NCBI GenBank assembly: GCA_033807695.1
Contig: CM066306.1
Coordinates: 3,906,001 to 3,970,000 of the forward strand
Direction: 5' to 3'
Origin: Daedaleopsis sinensis
Taxonomy: Eukaryota > Basidiomycota > Agaricomycetes > Polyporales > Polyporaceae
DNA length: 64,000 nucleotides
The notes beneath the pieces are model-generated. The model made no database searches. It was not told the origin of the DNA and was given only the letters and a program-made list of their open reading frames with translations. Every line of letters begins with the position of its first letter. The first letter of the stretch is position 1. Position numbers and translations under genes: made by a program. This document shows, in pieces, positions 10,375-23,772 of the stretch.

Positions 10375-12856
10375 ATGTCTTCTCACATCGACGATCCCCT
10401 CTTCCTCGGCCTCGATCTGTCTACTCAGGGCCTCAAGGCCGTCCTCATCGACGCGGACGGCGTGCTCGTCCACGAATCGTCTGTCAACTTCGACCGCGAC
10501 CTCCCCTCTTATGGCACCACCAACGGCGCCATCAAGGGGCCCGACCCGGGCGAGGTCACTTCGCCTGTCCGCATGTGGCTCGATGCGTACGACCTCATCC
10601 TCGAGCGCATGCGCGCGGCCGGTGTCGACTTCTCTCGCATCCTAGGCATCTCGGGCGACGGACAGGTGAGCTTTCTACGCAGATCCATCTGTCGCATGTA
10701 GCTCAACGAGCTGCACAAGCAACACGGCTCCGTGTACTGGTCCGAGGACGCAGAACGTCTCCTCGCGTCGCTCGACTCGACTCGCCCACTCGCGGAACAG
10801 CTCGCGCCCACAGCGTTCTCCCTCCCACGCGCTCCCATCTGGCAGGACTCGTCGACTACACGAGAATGTCGTGAGCTCGAGGATGCCATCGGCGGCCCGC
10901 AGGCTCTTGCCGACCTCACTGGAAGCAGGGCGTACGAACGCTTCACGGCAAATCAAATCTCTCGGGTGCGTATCCTCCGTTATACTCTATGTGGGAGGTC
11001 AGAGTTGCGATCGGCGATCTTCAGGCCAATCGCGGTCTCTTTTGCATCGCAGAATCGCGGATCCTGAGGCCTGATCCTTGCGACGCTGACGACCTTCGAC
11101 AAGGTCACTCATCGCGCGTCGACCGAGATCCCAGACAGCATCCCAATGTCTGTTCGTCGAAAGGCAATGTTCGAGCTTGATCTTTGTTTTGGACTACCCA
11201 GAATCTTCTCGACATTCCCTCTAGAATCGAGCCCAAACCGCTTACTCTGCTGCCTCCCCAGTCAGAGTAGGTGATTTTGGCTCGGAATTTGGTGACGCGT
11301 CGTCCATAGAACCGCCTTCGAATTTGTTATTTGCGGGCAGCGATTTTGAGCGACATCGGCAAAGGCTCCTCCAGTAGAATCTGCTTCAGAAGCTGTCCAC
11401 TCTGTTCCCCGCTATTTAGTGGGGGTCGGAGTCGAGCCTTTGAGGTGGATGGGCTCGGATTATCGAGGTGTCATCCCCAGAATTGTGAGGTTCTAATGCC
11501 GAGATGGTCGTTCTACGTTGGCTTCAAGCGCTTTGCGCTTGTACAGCAGGATGTCGAGAAGTCGAACACCCATTCTGACTCTCACTCTCGCACTTTCCCG
11601 TCTTCCGATGCCATTCCGCCATGGGTTTATTCTGGTCTCCAAGTCAATCCTACTCCACACTCTTGCTAATCCTTGCATAGATTCGTCGCATCTTTCCGGA
11701 TGCATACCGCGCAACGGCCCGTATCTCCCTAGTCTCCTCATTCATGCCGTCTCTATTCCTCGGTTCTATCGCGCCGATCGAAGTCTCGGACGCAAGCGGC
11801 ATGAATCTTATGGACGTCCTTACATGCAAGTGGGACGAGCGGTTGCTTGTCGCGGCAGGCGGTCCGGAGTTGCGCGCAAAGATCGGCCCCGAGCCCGCTC
11901 CTGGCGGCGAGTTCCTGGGCACGATCCACCCTTACTGGGTACAGCGTTGGGGCTTCAACCCGGGTGAGTGCGTACGTTGTACATGTGATGCACAGCAGGC
12001 TGATGCCCTCCCAGACTGCGCCATCGCTCCGTTCACGGGAGACAATCCGGCGACAGTAGTCGCGCTGTCGACACCCGGAGATGCGATTCTCTCCCTCGGC
12101 ACGTCGACCACCCTCCTCCTCTCGATACCCCCGGCGGAGACCGCGCCGAAGCGGTTCACCACGTCTCACCTGCTCTCGCACCCCACGACGCAGGACGCGC
12201 ACATCGCGATGCTCTGCTACAAGAACGGCGCCCTCGCACGCGAGCAGGTGCGGGATCAGTACGCGGACGGCCACTGGACGCGGTTCAACGAGCTCGTCGA
12301 GCAGCGCCCGGCGGGCAACGGTGGCCTTATGGGCTTCTACTTTCCGCTCCCCGAGATCATCCCGCCGAACGTCCAGGGCACGTTCCTCTTTTCCACTGAT
12401 GCGCCATCGGTACCCGCGTCCGTCGCGGATGCCGACTTCCCATCAGCGGCGCATCCACGGGCGATCCTCGAGTCGCAGTTCCTCTCTATCCGCTCGCGCA
12501 TCGCTGCGATCCTCCCGCCCGACGCGCCTCCTCTCCAACGGCTCGTGCTCTCTGGCGGGTCGTCCGCGAACGCGGTGATCCGGCAGGCGGCCGCGGACGT
12601 GTTTGGGATGCGCGTGTTCGTGGCAGGCAAGGAGGGGGCGGCGGAGGGCGGCGCACAGCTCGCGCGGTTCGCGTGGTGGCGCGCGGAGAACGGTGGCTCC
12701 GGGTCGTTTGAGGAGATGCGCGCGAACGACGGCGAGGGCGTGCGCATGAAGTGCGTCGCGGAGCCGGACTGGGCGCGCGAGGCTGTCTACAGGGGGCTGG
12801 TCGAGGCGTATCGGGCGTGCGAGGCGGAGGTGAGTGGGCAGTCGTTCGCGTCGTAA
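10375..12856 (+). CDS. D-xylulokinase, copy 2 (hybrid: right-type 5' half, left-type 3' half)
   Basis: Complete gene of 553 residues, a usual length for fungal xylulokinase. Exons: 10375-10665, 10720-10965, 11681-11963, 12015-12856; introns of 54, 715 and 51 bp. The N-terminal ATPase-fold phosphate loop is FLGLDLSTQGLKAVLID, and the sugar-kinase motifs of copy 1 are all present, so it should be active. From the start to about 12065 it matches copies 3 and 4. From about 12223 to the stop it matches copies 1 and 3, including the C-terminus SGQSFAS. It is therefore a chimera of two parental types. A GTGAGT just before the stop could be a donor, but the open reading closes within 30 bp and the family usually ends near here. 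Confidence 0.92.
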
Positions 12857-12957
12857 GTGAGAGCTAGCCGAGCGCGGGTGGGCGTCTGCACTCGGAGCGC
12901 GTGCGCCTGCGGCTGCGTCGAGTGCAGAAGTACCAGCTGGAATGCTTGAGAAAGGAC

Positions 12958-13063
12958 GTGTGGAGGGCTGTAAAGGTGCCGAAGGGCGTGGCGGGCTGTA
13001 AAGGTGTCGAAGGGTGTCGTCGTCTTCGTGTGGCGGGCTGTAAGGGTGCAAGGTGTCGAAGGT
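12958..13063. repeat. Minisatellite downstream of xylulokinase copy 2
   Basis: Same repeat as at 2625-2730. Confidence 0.75.
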
Positions 13064-13439
13064 GGGTCTCGGGCGGAGGCTGACCAGCAGGTGAGCGAGT
13101 TCAGCATGTGCAAGTCGTAGCATCGAAATACGTTGTACACGACGCAGACAAGGTATATACAATCGATTGACCTCCATCCGACGCGAGCTCGAACTCCGGC
13201 GTCCGACTGTCTCCCCTCCTCCCCTCCGGTCTCGCCGCGAAATGAGCATCACAGGTGTGTCTGCTACCGTGTGCATCTCGAAAGAACCCTCACTGAGTCC
13301 TCGTCGGTCGACTGCAATTCTGCACTAGCAGCTCGCCTTCTCGCGTACCGAGCACGAGTCTCGATTCCGAGCACCCACCCGACTCGCCGGCGACAGATGA
13401 GACCTGGTAAGTACATGGATCCGCGCTGGCCGCGTGCAT

Positions 13440-14503
13440 TCGGTACCAAGCTGCTCCTCCGAGGTGCGCTCCTCATTTCGAGCACCCCCGTCAGCGACCG
13501 CGCAGGCTCAGTGTATGTGCGTACCGTGCGTGACACCGCGCTGGACCGGGCCCGGCTCAGTTCATGTGTGTACCGTGCACGACATGGTCAACGGTAGCCC
13601 GTCGACGCTACGCTTGACCGGGGACGGGCTCGCCGCAAGCGTACCTTGCGCCCACGTGAACGCGGTACCAAACTGCTCCCCTGCACGTGGATATATTGTG
13701 TGTGTACCATGCATAGCCAACGGTCACAGCGAACCTTCTCCAAAGGCCGCCCGAGACGAGCCCATTGAACATCTCAGATGGACGCTACGCTTGACCGAGC
13801 CTGGGCTCAGCGCAAGCGTATCATCCATCCAAGTGAGCAGAGGACACGGAGATGGGGGTTCGCCGCAGACGCGAAGCACTACGAACGAGGAAATACTGGA
13901 ACACAACGTCATAAAAACAATACGGGATGAACGCTTACTATGTGTTCGTCCTCACAGCTTTACCGTCACGAACGATGGGTGGCTCACCTCCAAGCCTCGC
14001 AAGCACGACCCCGAGGTGCCCCAGATTCCCCCGCCGCGTTCTGCGATCGGTATGGGTCCCATCCCACTCTCGATACCCGCAGGTGATTCATCACCTTACA
14101 AAGGTTGCGCGCGTGGTTTCCCCGCTCCCGGCAGCGAGTCGTTGGACGACGATTTGGACGACGAGGACTTCCCGCGTGTGCAGGACATTCACAACATCTG
14201 GGACGATGAGAGGGCGGCTGCGGGGAGAGACGACGATGACGATGTCGACAAGGACAACTTCATCGTGAGGTCCTCGTGTGTTCGAGCACACACACCGAGC
14301 CCCGCCAGCGACCGACGAGGCTCGGGGTCTGTACCATGCATGGCCGCATCCGGATCAAGCACATCGGACCCACATGAATCCGGTACCAAGCTGCCCCTCG
14401 CACATGATTCCGAGGTGAGTCCCTCATATGTTTGAGTACGCACACTGAGCCTCGCACGCAACCGACGAGGCTCGGTGTGTGTGGGTACCGTGTATGGCAG
14501 CCA
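13440..14503 (+). repeat. GGTACCAAGCTGC module family, unit 2
   Basis: Counterpart of 3107-4170, including the 333-codon open frame (13434-14435). Confidence 0.45.
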
Positions 14504-15308
14504 CCAACGTAGATGACGTGAATCCCATCCGGAAGAAGCTCGACGCTACGGCACGCGTGTACCCTCGACCGCCGGGCCCGGACTCGGTCACCTGCCGCGA
14601 GCGTACCACGGACAGCAATGGGAACAGGACATAGACCTGTTCGGAGTGCCGACGACATGCTACGAGCATGTCCTAGCCGCATTCGAAGCAGGGGACGAGG
14701 GCGATCGTATGCTACGCCGCGGACAGCTCTAATGGACACTCGAGATGACAAGATACTCACCTCTCGCACATCCATCTCCGAGTTGACCAGTGTCGAGTTC
14801 GAACACGACCACCGACCGATCGCCTACAGCACCATCAGGATCCATGTGACACGGACGAGCAACAGGAGGGTGCGTACCGTTTCAGTAACTCGGAGATGTA
14901 CTCGTCGTAGCACGAGGATCGACACCGCAAGACAGAGGCTGGGAGTACCATAGGGGAGGGCGGAGGAATGCTGTCGTCGTGGACGTGGCAGAAAGAAAGG
15001 TGGGAGATTTGCGGTCGTGCGACCGTCACGCTCGCTCTAACATATGTTACTACTAAGCGAGAGCAGAGTCTTGACGCTCGGACTAACCCCAAATCAAATC
15101 TGGGCACACTCTCACACGGGCTCGCTTCCCTTACGCCCCTCCCGCCGCATCGCTCTGGAAGACTTATATGATCGCCGCCTGGCAGTCCGACGACAAGAAT
15201 GTGACGACTGAGTCGTCAGTGCGTTCTGCACCGGTGTGTACCGAACACAAATTGCGAGCATGATATGGAATAACACCGTCATCTCCGACATGAATACCGA
15301 CCGTGTAC

Positions 15309-16041
15309 CTAGTCCGACCACTCCGACTCGATCGGGTCCGACGGCATCAGCTCAGCACGCCGCTGGGCACGTCGCTCCTCCTCGTCACTGAACTCGCTGA
15401 TAGACGACACGGAGTCCTCCTCCTCCTCCGCCTCCGCCTCCATCTCCGGTGTGATGATCAACGCGGACTTGGGCATCTTGCGGTTAAGGCCATGTGGGTT
15501 CCTCACCGGACGCTCCCGCTGAGCTCCACAATCCGGCCGGACTGGAGTCTTCTTGCGGACGTGACCCGCATTGCCGTTCCCGCTGCTACCGCCGTTCAGG
15601 CTGCCGTCGTCGTCGTCGTCGTCGTCGTCGGTACAGCCCACGGCTGCGAGAAGACGGTCGATGGCTGCAGCCCGGCGCTCCTCCTCGGACACGCGTTCGA
15701 ACCGCATCTGGCCGTCCTCCCAGAGCGCGACGAGGTGGCCGATCCGCGCACTCCCGGTGATGTCGCTCAGGTTTGCGAGCTTCCATCTCTGCGGGAAGCC
15801 GACGAGCTTGAGGCCGTACTTCTCGTAGACGTGCTTGTAGTAGCCCTCTTGCGTCCAATGCATTTGTGCATCCGGGTCTCCGGAGAGCAGGACTGAGGAC
15901 CGGTGTCAGGACAAGCGTGGGGATGAACAGGTAGGACTCACCGAGAGTGTCTTTCATGTCCTTGCGCAGTGCGCCCCGCATTCCTAGCTCCCGGCGCGAG
16001 TAGCCTGTGGACCGTAGAGTCTGTCCCAGAGAAAGACCCAT
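15309..16041 (-). CDS. Unrecognised acidic-tail protein, unit 2
   Basis: Counterpart of the unit 1 gene with the same two exons (15942-16041 and 15309-15892) and the same predicted protein. The eight-Asp run and acidic tail are unchanged, although triplet runs usually vary in length; this again points to very recent copying. Confidence 0.6.
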
Positions 16042-17538
16042 TGTGGTGAACTTGAAGGGGGTGATATAGAAGTGCAGATGAGGAGAACAAAGTCGGGGAG
16101 GGAGTGAGTTGTGCGACTCCGTAGTGGTGGTAGAGTTCTCGGAGACGATGTAGTGGTGGTAGAGCTCCAACTCGGAGAGCTCGAACGACAACTCGACAAA
16201 GTCCAAGCCTTCCTCCATGGTGCATTACTTACCGCTCGACAGTCAGCAGTTGCTCGGTGGGGCAGTGCCTTGTTGGCTGTAAGTCCATTGTCGGAACATA
16301 GATCCGTCGCTTCAAGCAATGTGACATGGTGATAGTAGAGTGCGGTACGCGGTGGAGATCTACTCTAATATTTGAGTTAAACAACCGACTCATTGCACAC
16401 TTCTTCCCGCTTTCTCTCGCTCATGAATGGTGTCCCCTTGAAATTGAAAGACACACCCTCCCTGGGCCAGTGCAGTGAGGCGCAGGACGTCTCTGAAGCA
16501 GTCATGCTTGAAGCAGACTCCACCGAGCTGAGCTCAAGAGTGCAGTCATTCATGCAGATCTCATCTCGCTCAAGCAATTCTGCCAAGCGGTCCAGACACA
16601 TACGAGTTGAAATTCTCCTAGCCGAGTGGTACGCACTCGATCTGGGGATGATCTCTCCACGGCCCGGCTCTATCGACATCCACAGTCCCGGTACCGAGCT
16701 TGAGCACCGTCAGCCTACTTCCTGTGAGTCTATAAGCACCTCAAGAAGAACCTCGCCATTCTTCTCAAGTAAATCTCTGCAGAAATCAGGGTCTCCGAGC
16801 TCATGCTAATGATGGAGTCCATGAACTGGAATGAGTACAGGAATATCCTTACGGACCACACAAGCGATAATAAGTCTGTTCCCACCGCGTCGCCCGTAGC
16901 TAGCACCTTCTAGTTTGATATTCAAGTTCAATTTTCTAGCACGACAGAGTTCTCAGCTGACTCCACCGGAACTCGCCACAGGCAGCATGGTGCGACGGCG
17001 TCGGAAGCTTGCGAACGGCCGATGCACCCCGAAACCACACCCGACTTGATGGGACTAATGTGAATTGGCGACGCGGCACCCAGCCTTCTGACGGCTCTAC
17101 GTCCACCTCGAGCTTGCGGCTCCAACACGACGTTGTGTCGGAAACGAGATGCGCCGCTCGGGGAACTCGGAAGCCGGGCAGTCCATCGCATTGCTCTGTA
17201 TACATGCATTCAATTTCTCGAGAACAAGGGATGACATGGAGTCGTATGAGTGCACAAGGTACAGATGGGCTAGGGTCTGCGCTGCGCCGCTCGCGCCGCT
17301 CATACGGCTCTCATCAAGGGTCCTGCGTACTTGGTATCAATCGTGCGGGACGGCGCCCGACGCTAGCCTGAGAGTGTCCATGATCGCATGCGTCGGGTAT
17401 GCTACGCGCAGAGAAATTGCCAGCGCCGAGTCCCGACGGCCGATGTTCGCATGACCCCACCCGCAGGCTGGCGGTGCGCACGGACCATCCTGCGTCCTAT
17501 AAATCCTGCGAGAGGACGGACGGTCCTGCACTCACCCC

Positions 17539-18513
17539 ATGGCACCTGTCTTCTCCTCCTCGCGCTCCCCTCTCTCCGATTCCTCCCTGCCATGTCGTCG
17601 TTGCATGTTGCGATCAGTAGTCGGGTATGTCAGACGGCTGTAGCACACACTTCGTACTGACGAGACTGCCAGACGTCACCCTGTCGATCAGCCTCCAACG
17701 CACTGTTCAGCATATGGTACGTCACTCACCGTTTGCGCATGCTGCTGTGCTGACGTTTGGTGATCCCCTGAACAGCGCGGCGAGCTATTAAGCTACCGGT
17801 TTCGAACCCAGAGACGACGGTACGTGCGCGCAGTCGGGTATGTCGGACGGCAGTGGCGAAACCTTGTAATAACGCGGTTGTTAGATGTCAGAGCATGGAC
17901 GCCTCATCCCGTTGATCAGCTTCCATGTGAGCCCACTGTTCAGTACATAGTACGTCATTTACCATCCGCGCAAGCTGCCGTGCTGACATTCGATCCTCTG
18001 AGCAGCGCGGCGAGCTACCGAGCTACCGGTATCGAATGCAGAGAAGACGGTACGTGCGCGCAGCCTTTCAGAGCCAGCTGGGCAGGTTCTGACGTCCACT
18101 CTCCAGTGTGGCGCTCGCCGCACCGTTCCCTTGCCATTCCACGTCATGCAGACGAGGTCCCTGGACCGAGTCGGACGTCCCCGGCAGCCGGTACCCTCTA
18201 TGCTCGGTCGACGGTCGACGCGAGGCCACGGCGACACGCACACATGTGTCATCGAGACCTGCCTGGTCGACCTGCGAGACTGATGGTACCGCCGGCAACG
18301 CCGCGTGATTTCACGCTGATCAGCTCAGTCTATGTAGTATGCGCCGCTCGCGGAGGGCGGTCGCCGGTACGTACGGCGTCGGTAGAATGCGGCCGAGTCA
18401 GGTCTCACGGTCTCCCGTTCGCTAGACCCAGCACTCAGGCTGTGCGTGACGACGTGTGCGTATGGAGCTGGGGCAGCTGGACCCCGCGCTGCGAACGGCG
18501 AGATCGACGGTGA
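17539..18513 (+). CDS. Candidate multi-exon gene of unknown function, unit 2
   Basis: Counterpart of 7206-8180 with its TATA box at 17498 and the same duplicated exon-intron modules. It is weak for the same reasons as unit 1. Confidence 0.3.
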
Positions 18514-20653
18514 CGTGTTGACTGTCGACGGCCCGCACGCCTGCTTGAACGCCTTGGGGATGCCTGTCGCTGCCGGTACGGCGGTAATTCGTGCGGATGA
18601 CGTTCAAGTTCGTTTTGTGGTAGCGTAAGAGTGAGCTTACCGTGCAATCTTGTGAGCCGTGAGGAACGACTGGTCTTGGAAGGTGGATCACGGGTGTAGA
18701 TGGAGGGACACGTGCCGCGCGTGGTTTTCTCCACAGATCTCACTGTCACTGTCAGGTCGCAGACGGAGCGGTCGCAACGCAGGTGGCGTCAGAAGGGCGA
18801 CAGGAAGGGTGCGGAGGCAGGGATGACGGGCAGACTATAGCAGTGTTGGGAGCGTGGATGGGGTGTTTATCCAGTCGTGTAGTGCAGAGCGTCGCGCATG
18901 TTAATCACGTACCGTCGAATGACAAGCTTTGTCGCTTTGTTCCCATGCCGAGCGTAGCGATCGACACAGAGTCATCCCGGGAGCGAATGGATCGTCGACG
19001 TGGAGCAAGAGGAATCGGCCGTCGTACTAACAGAGCACACTTACCTCAATGGCGCAGACGACGGCGGATTGGAAGTCGTACCATTCAAGTTGAGTGCGGG
19101 TCTTGTCCCGGCTCACGAGAACTGTGCGGCGGGTTCAGCTCGACTCTTGACACTGGGCAGACATGCTGCGACCGCATCCTTAGACAGACCGTCGGCCTGT
19201 GCACGCACCGTACTACCGTGTCTATCCTGCACCAGACAGACACCGCCCCATGCACCCGTATCGCTGTTAACACCACGTCCGTTAGAACAGACCAGGCTGC
19301 ACACAAGAGCTGGCTTACCGCTTTCAGCTGAATGACACACTCGCCGCCCGATCATCTCGAGCTTCGATTGAAAGGTATCCGGTGGGCAGACTCCCTCGTC
19401 CAACGTCGCCATGCACAGCGCACTTTGCGCTGCGCTGACACGGCGGCCCGGACGGTAGGGGGTGGTCCGGGATGGTGCACTGTCAACGGAGAGGTACGTA
19501 TCCGTGTGAGCAGCTGTGTGGTCTCGCCGCACGGGGAGGTACTTCGCACTAATGCGGCGTGACCGCTCAGCTGAGCATGATCCTTGCGGATCTGTAGTTC
19601 GCGACTGGCCGTCTGAATGAGGCCATCGGTTCCTGACTAGTGTCGGTAAGTATGCATGCGCGGTCTGAGAACTAGCACTCACCTTTCATCTGTAGCCCTC
19701 GGCAAAGTCGGGCAGCACGCCGTCTGTGTTGAGCGATGAAAATCGCTCCGAGTTGTCCAGGGGGAAAGCTCAGCGCCCGGAGGTGGAAGAGGGCGGCGTG
19801 ATGTCGGGCACGGTGCCCTTGAAAGCACAGGGCGCGCGGCTCGCGGTCGTGGCCAAGACATGTAGCACGTTTCCTTGGGATGGAGTGGAAGCAGACTCGG
19901 AGCGCAGACTTGTATCGCTGCGGCCGGGCAGAGATGCGGTAGTTGTCGACTTGGAGCTGTGTCCCGGGACGACTTGGAGGCCCAGCACGGACAGGGAGCT
20001 GCTCAGGTCGCCGTGGGCTTGTCCGAGTCGTAGTAGCAGTGAGCAATGGCCGTGCTCGCGGGACGCGTCCGTGTGTGCTTACCGTGCTACTAGTAGTCAT
20101 TAATGGCTGCTCACGAGAGGGTGTATGCACAACTGAAGGTCGCCTGGAGGACGGCTCAGGGCGAGCGCCGAGGGCAGGTCGAAGCGGGGTTCGCGCGTGA
20201 GGCCTGCCTGGCGCACCGGAGGGCGCAGAGCTGCCACTGGGGAGACTGTACATACGTGCGCAGCGACCGTCCTCTGATCAGCCGGGCGCGAGGAGACGGA
20301 GTGAGGAAAGGGAGACTTACTGAGTAGCGGCGCGTGCCACATGCGCGCTTGGGACGCGTCGCGGATGACGGCGGCGTCTCCCCGTTCCCACGGTGCTCCT
20401 CTCGATGCTGGCCCTGCGCTGGCAGCTGCTGATCGATATCTCTCCTCCTCGCCCAGGCTCGCGGCCTCCCAGCAGCGGCCGCGATCGCCAACGTCAACTG
20501 AGCAAGCACTCATGCAAGCACTCATGCAAGCATTCCAGTGGCCGTCCCGCACTTTCTCCGTCGGGGACTTGCGGGGGGAGCATCCAGACCGTTCCGTCGT
20601 TCGAACACACACCGGTCCGCGGCCAGCCATGCACCCATTTTCTTGTGAGCTCG

Positions 20654-20660
20654 TATAAAG
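20654..20660 (+). promoter_or_regulatory. TATA box of xylulokinase copy 3
   Basis: TATAAAG 54 bp before ATG 20708, identical to copy 2. Confidence 0.7.
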
Positions 20661-20707
20661 ACCCCGCCATGGCCCTCTCGCGATATCCCCATCCCATCCC
20701 AGCCACC

Positions 20708-23189
20708 ATGTCTTCTCACATCGACGATCCCCTCTTCCTCGGCCTCGATCTGTCTACTCAGGGCCTCAAGGCCGTCCTCATCGACGCGGACGGCGTGCTC
20801 GTCCACGAATCGTCTGTCAACTTCGACCGCGACCTCCCCTCTTATGGCACCACCAACGGCGCCATCAAGGGGCCCGACCCGGGCGAGGTCACTTCGCCTG
20901 TCCGCATGTGGCTCGATGCGTACGACCTCATCCTCGAGCGCATGCGCGCGGCCGGTGTCGACTTCTCTCGCATCCTAGGCATCTCGGGCGACGGACAGGT
21001 GAGCTTTCTACGCAGATCCATCTGTCGCATGTAGCTCAACGAGCTGCACAAGCAACACGGCTCCGTGTACTGGTCCGAGGACGCAGAACGTCTCCTCGCG
21101 TCGCTCGACTCGACTCGCCCACTCGCGGAACAGCTCGCGCCCACAGCGTTCTCCCTCCCACGCGCTCCCATCTGGCAGGACTCGTCGACTACACGAGAAT
21201 GTCGTGAGCTCGAGGATGCCATCGGCGGCCCGCAGGCTCTTGCCGACCTCACTGGAAGCAGGGCGTACGAACGCTTCACGGCAAATCAAATCTCTCGGGT
21301 GCGTATCCTCCGTTATACTCTATGTGGGAGGTCAGAGTTGCGATCGGCGATCTTCAGGCCAATCGCGGTCTCTTTTGCATCGCAGAATCGCGGATCCTGA
21401 GGCCTGATCCTTGCGACGCTGACGACCTTCGACAAGGTCACTCATCGCGCGTCGACCGAGATCCCAGACAGCATCCCAATGTCTGTTCGTCGAAAGGCAA
21501 TGTTCGAGCTTGATCTTTGTTTTGGACTACCCAGAATCTTCTCGACATTCCCTCTAGAATCGAGCCCAAACCGCTTACTCTGCTGCCTCCCCAGTCAGAG
21601 TAGGTGATTTTGGCTCGGAATTTGGTGACGCGTCGTCCATAGAACCGCCTTCGAATTTGTTATTTGCGGGCAGCGATTTTGAGCGACATCGGCAAAGGCT
21701 CCTCCAGTAGAATCTGCTTCAGAAGCTGTCCACTCTGTTCCCCGCTATTTAGTGGGGGTCGGAGTCGAGCCTTTGAGGTGGATGGGCTCGGATTATCGAG
21801 GTGTCATCCCCAGAATTGTGAGGTTCTAATGCCGAGATGGTCGTTCTACGTTGGCTTCAAGCGCTTTGCGCTTGTACAGCAGGATGTCGAGAAGTCGAAC
21901 ACCCATTCTGACTCTCACTCTCGCACTTTCCCGTCTTCCGATGCCATTCCGCCATGGGTTTATTCTGGTCTCCAAGTCAATCCTACTCCACACTCTTGCT
22001 AATCCTTGCATAGATTCGTCGCATCTTTCCGGATGCATACCGCGCAACGGCCCGTATCTCCCTAGTCTCCTCATTCATGCCGTCTCTATTCCTCGGTTCT
22101 ATCGCGCCGATCGAAGTCTCGGACGCAAGCGGCATGAATCTTATGGACGTCCTTACATGCAAGTGGGACGAGCGGTTGCTTGTCGCGGCAGGCGGTCCGG
22201 AGTTGCGCGCAAAGATCGGCCCCGAGCCCGCTCCTGGCGGCGAGTTCCTGGGCACGATCCACCCTTACTGGGTACAGCGTTGGGGCTTCAACCCGGGTGA
22301 GTGCGTACGTTGTACATGTGATGCACAGCAGGCTGATGCCCTCCCAGACTGCGCCATCGCTCCGTTCACGGGAGACAATCCGGCGACAGTAGTCGCGCTG
22401 TCGACACCCGGAGATGCGATTCTCTCCCTCGGCACGTCGACCACCCTCCTCCTCTCGATACCCCCGGCGGAGACCGCGCCGAAGCGGTTCACCACGTCTC
22501 ACCTGCTCTCGCACCCCACGACGCAGGACGCGCACATCGCGATGCTCTGCTACAAGAACGGCGCCCTCGCACGCGAGCAGGTGCGGGATCAGTACGCGGA
22601 CGGCCACTGGACGCGGTTCAACGAGCTCGTCGAGCAGCGCCCGGCGGGCAACGGTGGCCTTATGGGCTTCTACTTTCCGCTCCCCGAGATCATCCCGCCG
22701 AACGTCCAGGGCACGTTCCTCTTTTCCACTGATGCGCCATCGGTACCCGCGTCCGTCGCGGATGCCGACTTCCCATCAGCGGCGCATCCACGGGCGATCC
22801 TCGAGTCGCAGTTCCTCTCTATCCGCTCGCGCATCGCTGCGATCCTCCCGCCCGACGCGCCTCCTCTCCAACGGCTCGTGCTCTCTGGCGGGTCGTCCGC
22901 GAACGCGGTGATCCGGCAGGCGGCCGCGGACGTGTTTGGGATGCGCGTGTTCGTGGCAGGCAAGGAGGGGGCGGCGGAGGGCGGCGCACAGCTCGCGCGG
23001 TTCGCGTGGTGGCGCGCGGAGAACGGTGGCTCCGGGTCGTTTGAGGAGATGCGCGCGAACGACGGCGAGGGCGTGCGCATGAAGTGCGTCGCGGAGCCGG
23101 ACTGGGCGCGCGAGGCTGTCTACAGGGGGCTGGTCGAGGCGTATCGGGCGTGCGAGGCGGAGGTGAGTGGGCAGTCGTTCGCGTCGTAA
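20708..23189 (+). CDS. D-xylulokinase, copy 3 (hybrid, same as copy 2)
   Basis: Exons 20708-20998, 21053-21298, 22014-22296 and 22348-23189; 553 residues. Its predicted protein is the same as copy 2, and it is the same chimera, with its junction inside 22399-22555. Catalytic motifs are intact. Promoter, 715 bp intron 2 and downstream minisatellite all match copy 2. Confidence 0.92.
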
Positions 23190-23290
23190 GTGAGAGCTAG
23201 CCGAGCGCGGGTGGGCGTCTGCACTCGGAGCGCGTGCGCCTGCGGCTGCGTCGAGTGCAGAAGTACCAGCTGGAATGCTTGAGAAAGGAC

Positions 23291-23396
23291 GTGTGGAGGG
23301 CTGTAAAGGTGCCGAAGGGCGTGGCGGGCTGTAAAGGTGTCGAAGGGTGTCGTCGTCTTCGTGTGGCGGGCTGTAAGGGTGCAAGGTGTCGAAGGT
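23291..23396. repeat. Minisatellite downstream of xylulokinase copy 3
   Basis: Same repeat as at 2625-2730. Confidence 0.75.
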
Positions 23397-23772
23397 GGGT
23401 CTCGGGCGGAGGCTGACCAGCAGGTGAGCGAGTTCAGCATGTGCAAGTCGTAGCATCGAAATACGTTGTACACGACGCAGACAAGGTATATACAATCGAT
23501 TGACCTCCATCCGACGCGAGCTCGAACTCCGGCGTCCGACTGTCTCCCCTCCTCCCCTCCGGTCTCGCCGCGAAATGAGCATCACAGGTGTGTCTGCTAC
23601 CGTGTGCATCTCGAAAGAACCCTCACTGAGTCCTCGTCGGTCGACTGCAATTCTGCACTAGCAGCTCGCCTTCTCGCGTACCGAGCACGAGTCTCGATTC
23701 CGAGCACCCACCCGACTCGCCGGCGACAGATGAGACCTGGTAAGTACATGGATCCGCGCTGGCCGCGTGCAT

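Larger units (their letters stand above)
1733..12065. repeat. Tandem array unit 1 (10,333 bp)
   Basis: The unit is drawn from the inferred recombination point in xylulokinase exon 4 to the equivalent point in the next copy. It therefore contains the 3' part of one xylulokinase gene, a 7.8 kb spacer, and the promoter and 5' part of the next gene. Every open frame in the spacer recurs exactly 10,333 bp downstream with the same translation. There is no terminal inverted repeat, LTR, transposase or reverse transcriptase, so it is a segmental tandem duplication and not a mobile element. Confidence 0.95.
12066..22398. repeat. Tandem array unit 2 (10,333 bp)
   Basis: Second unit, with the same limits as unit 1 shifted by 10,333. 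I find no substitution or length change against units 1 and 3 wherever I compared them. Confidence 0.95.
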
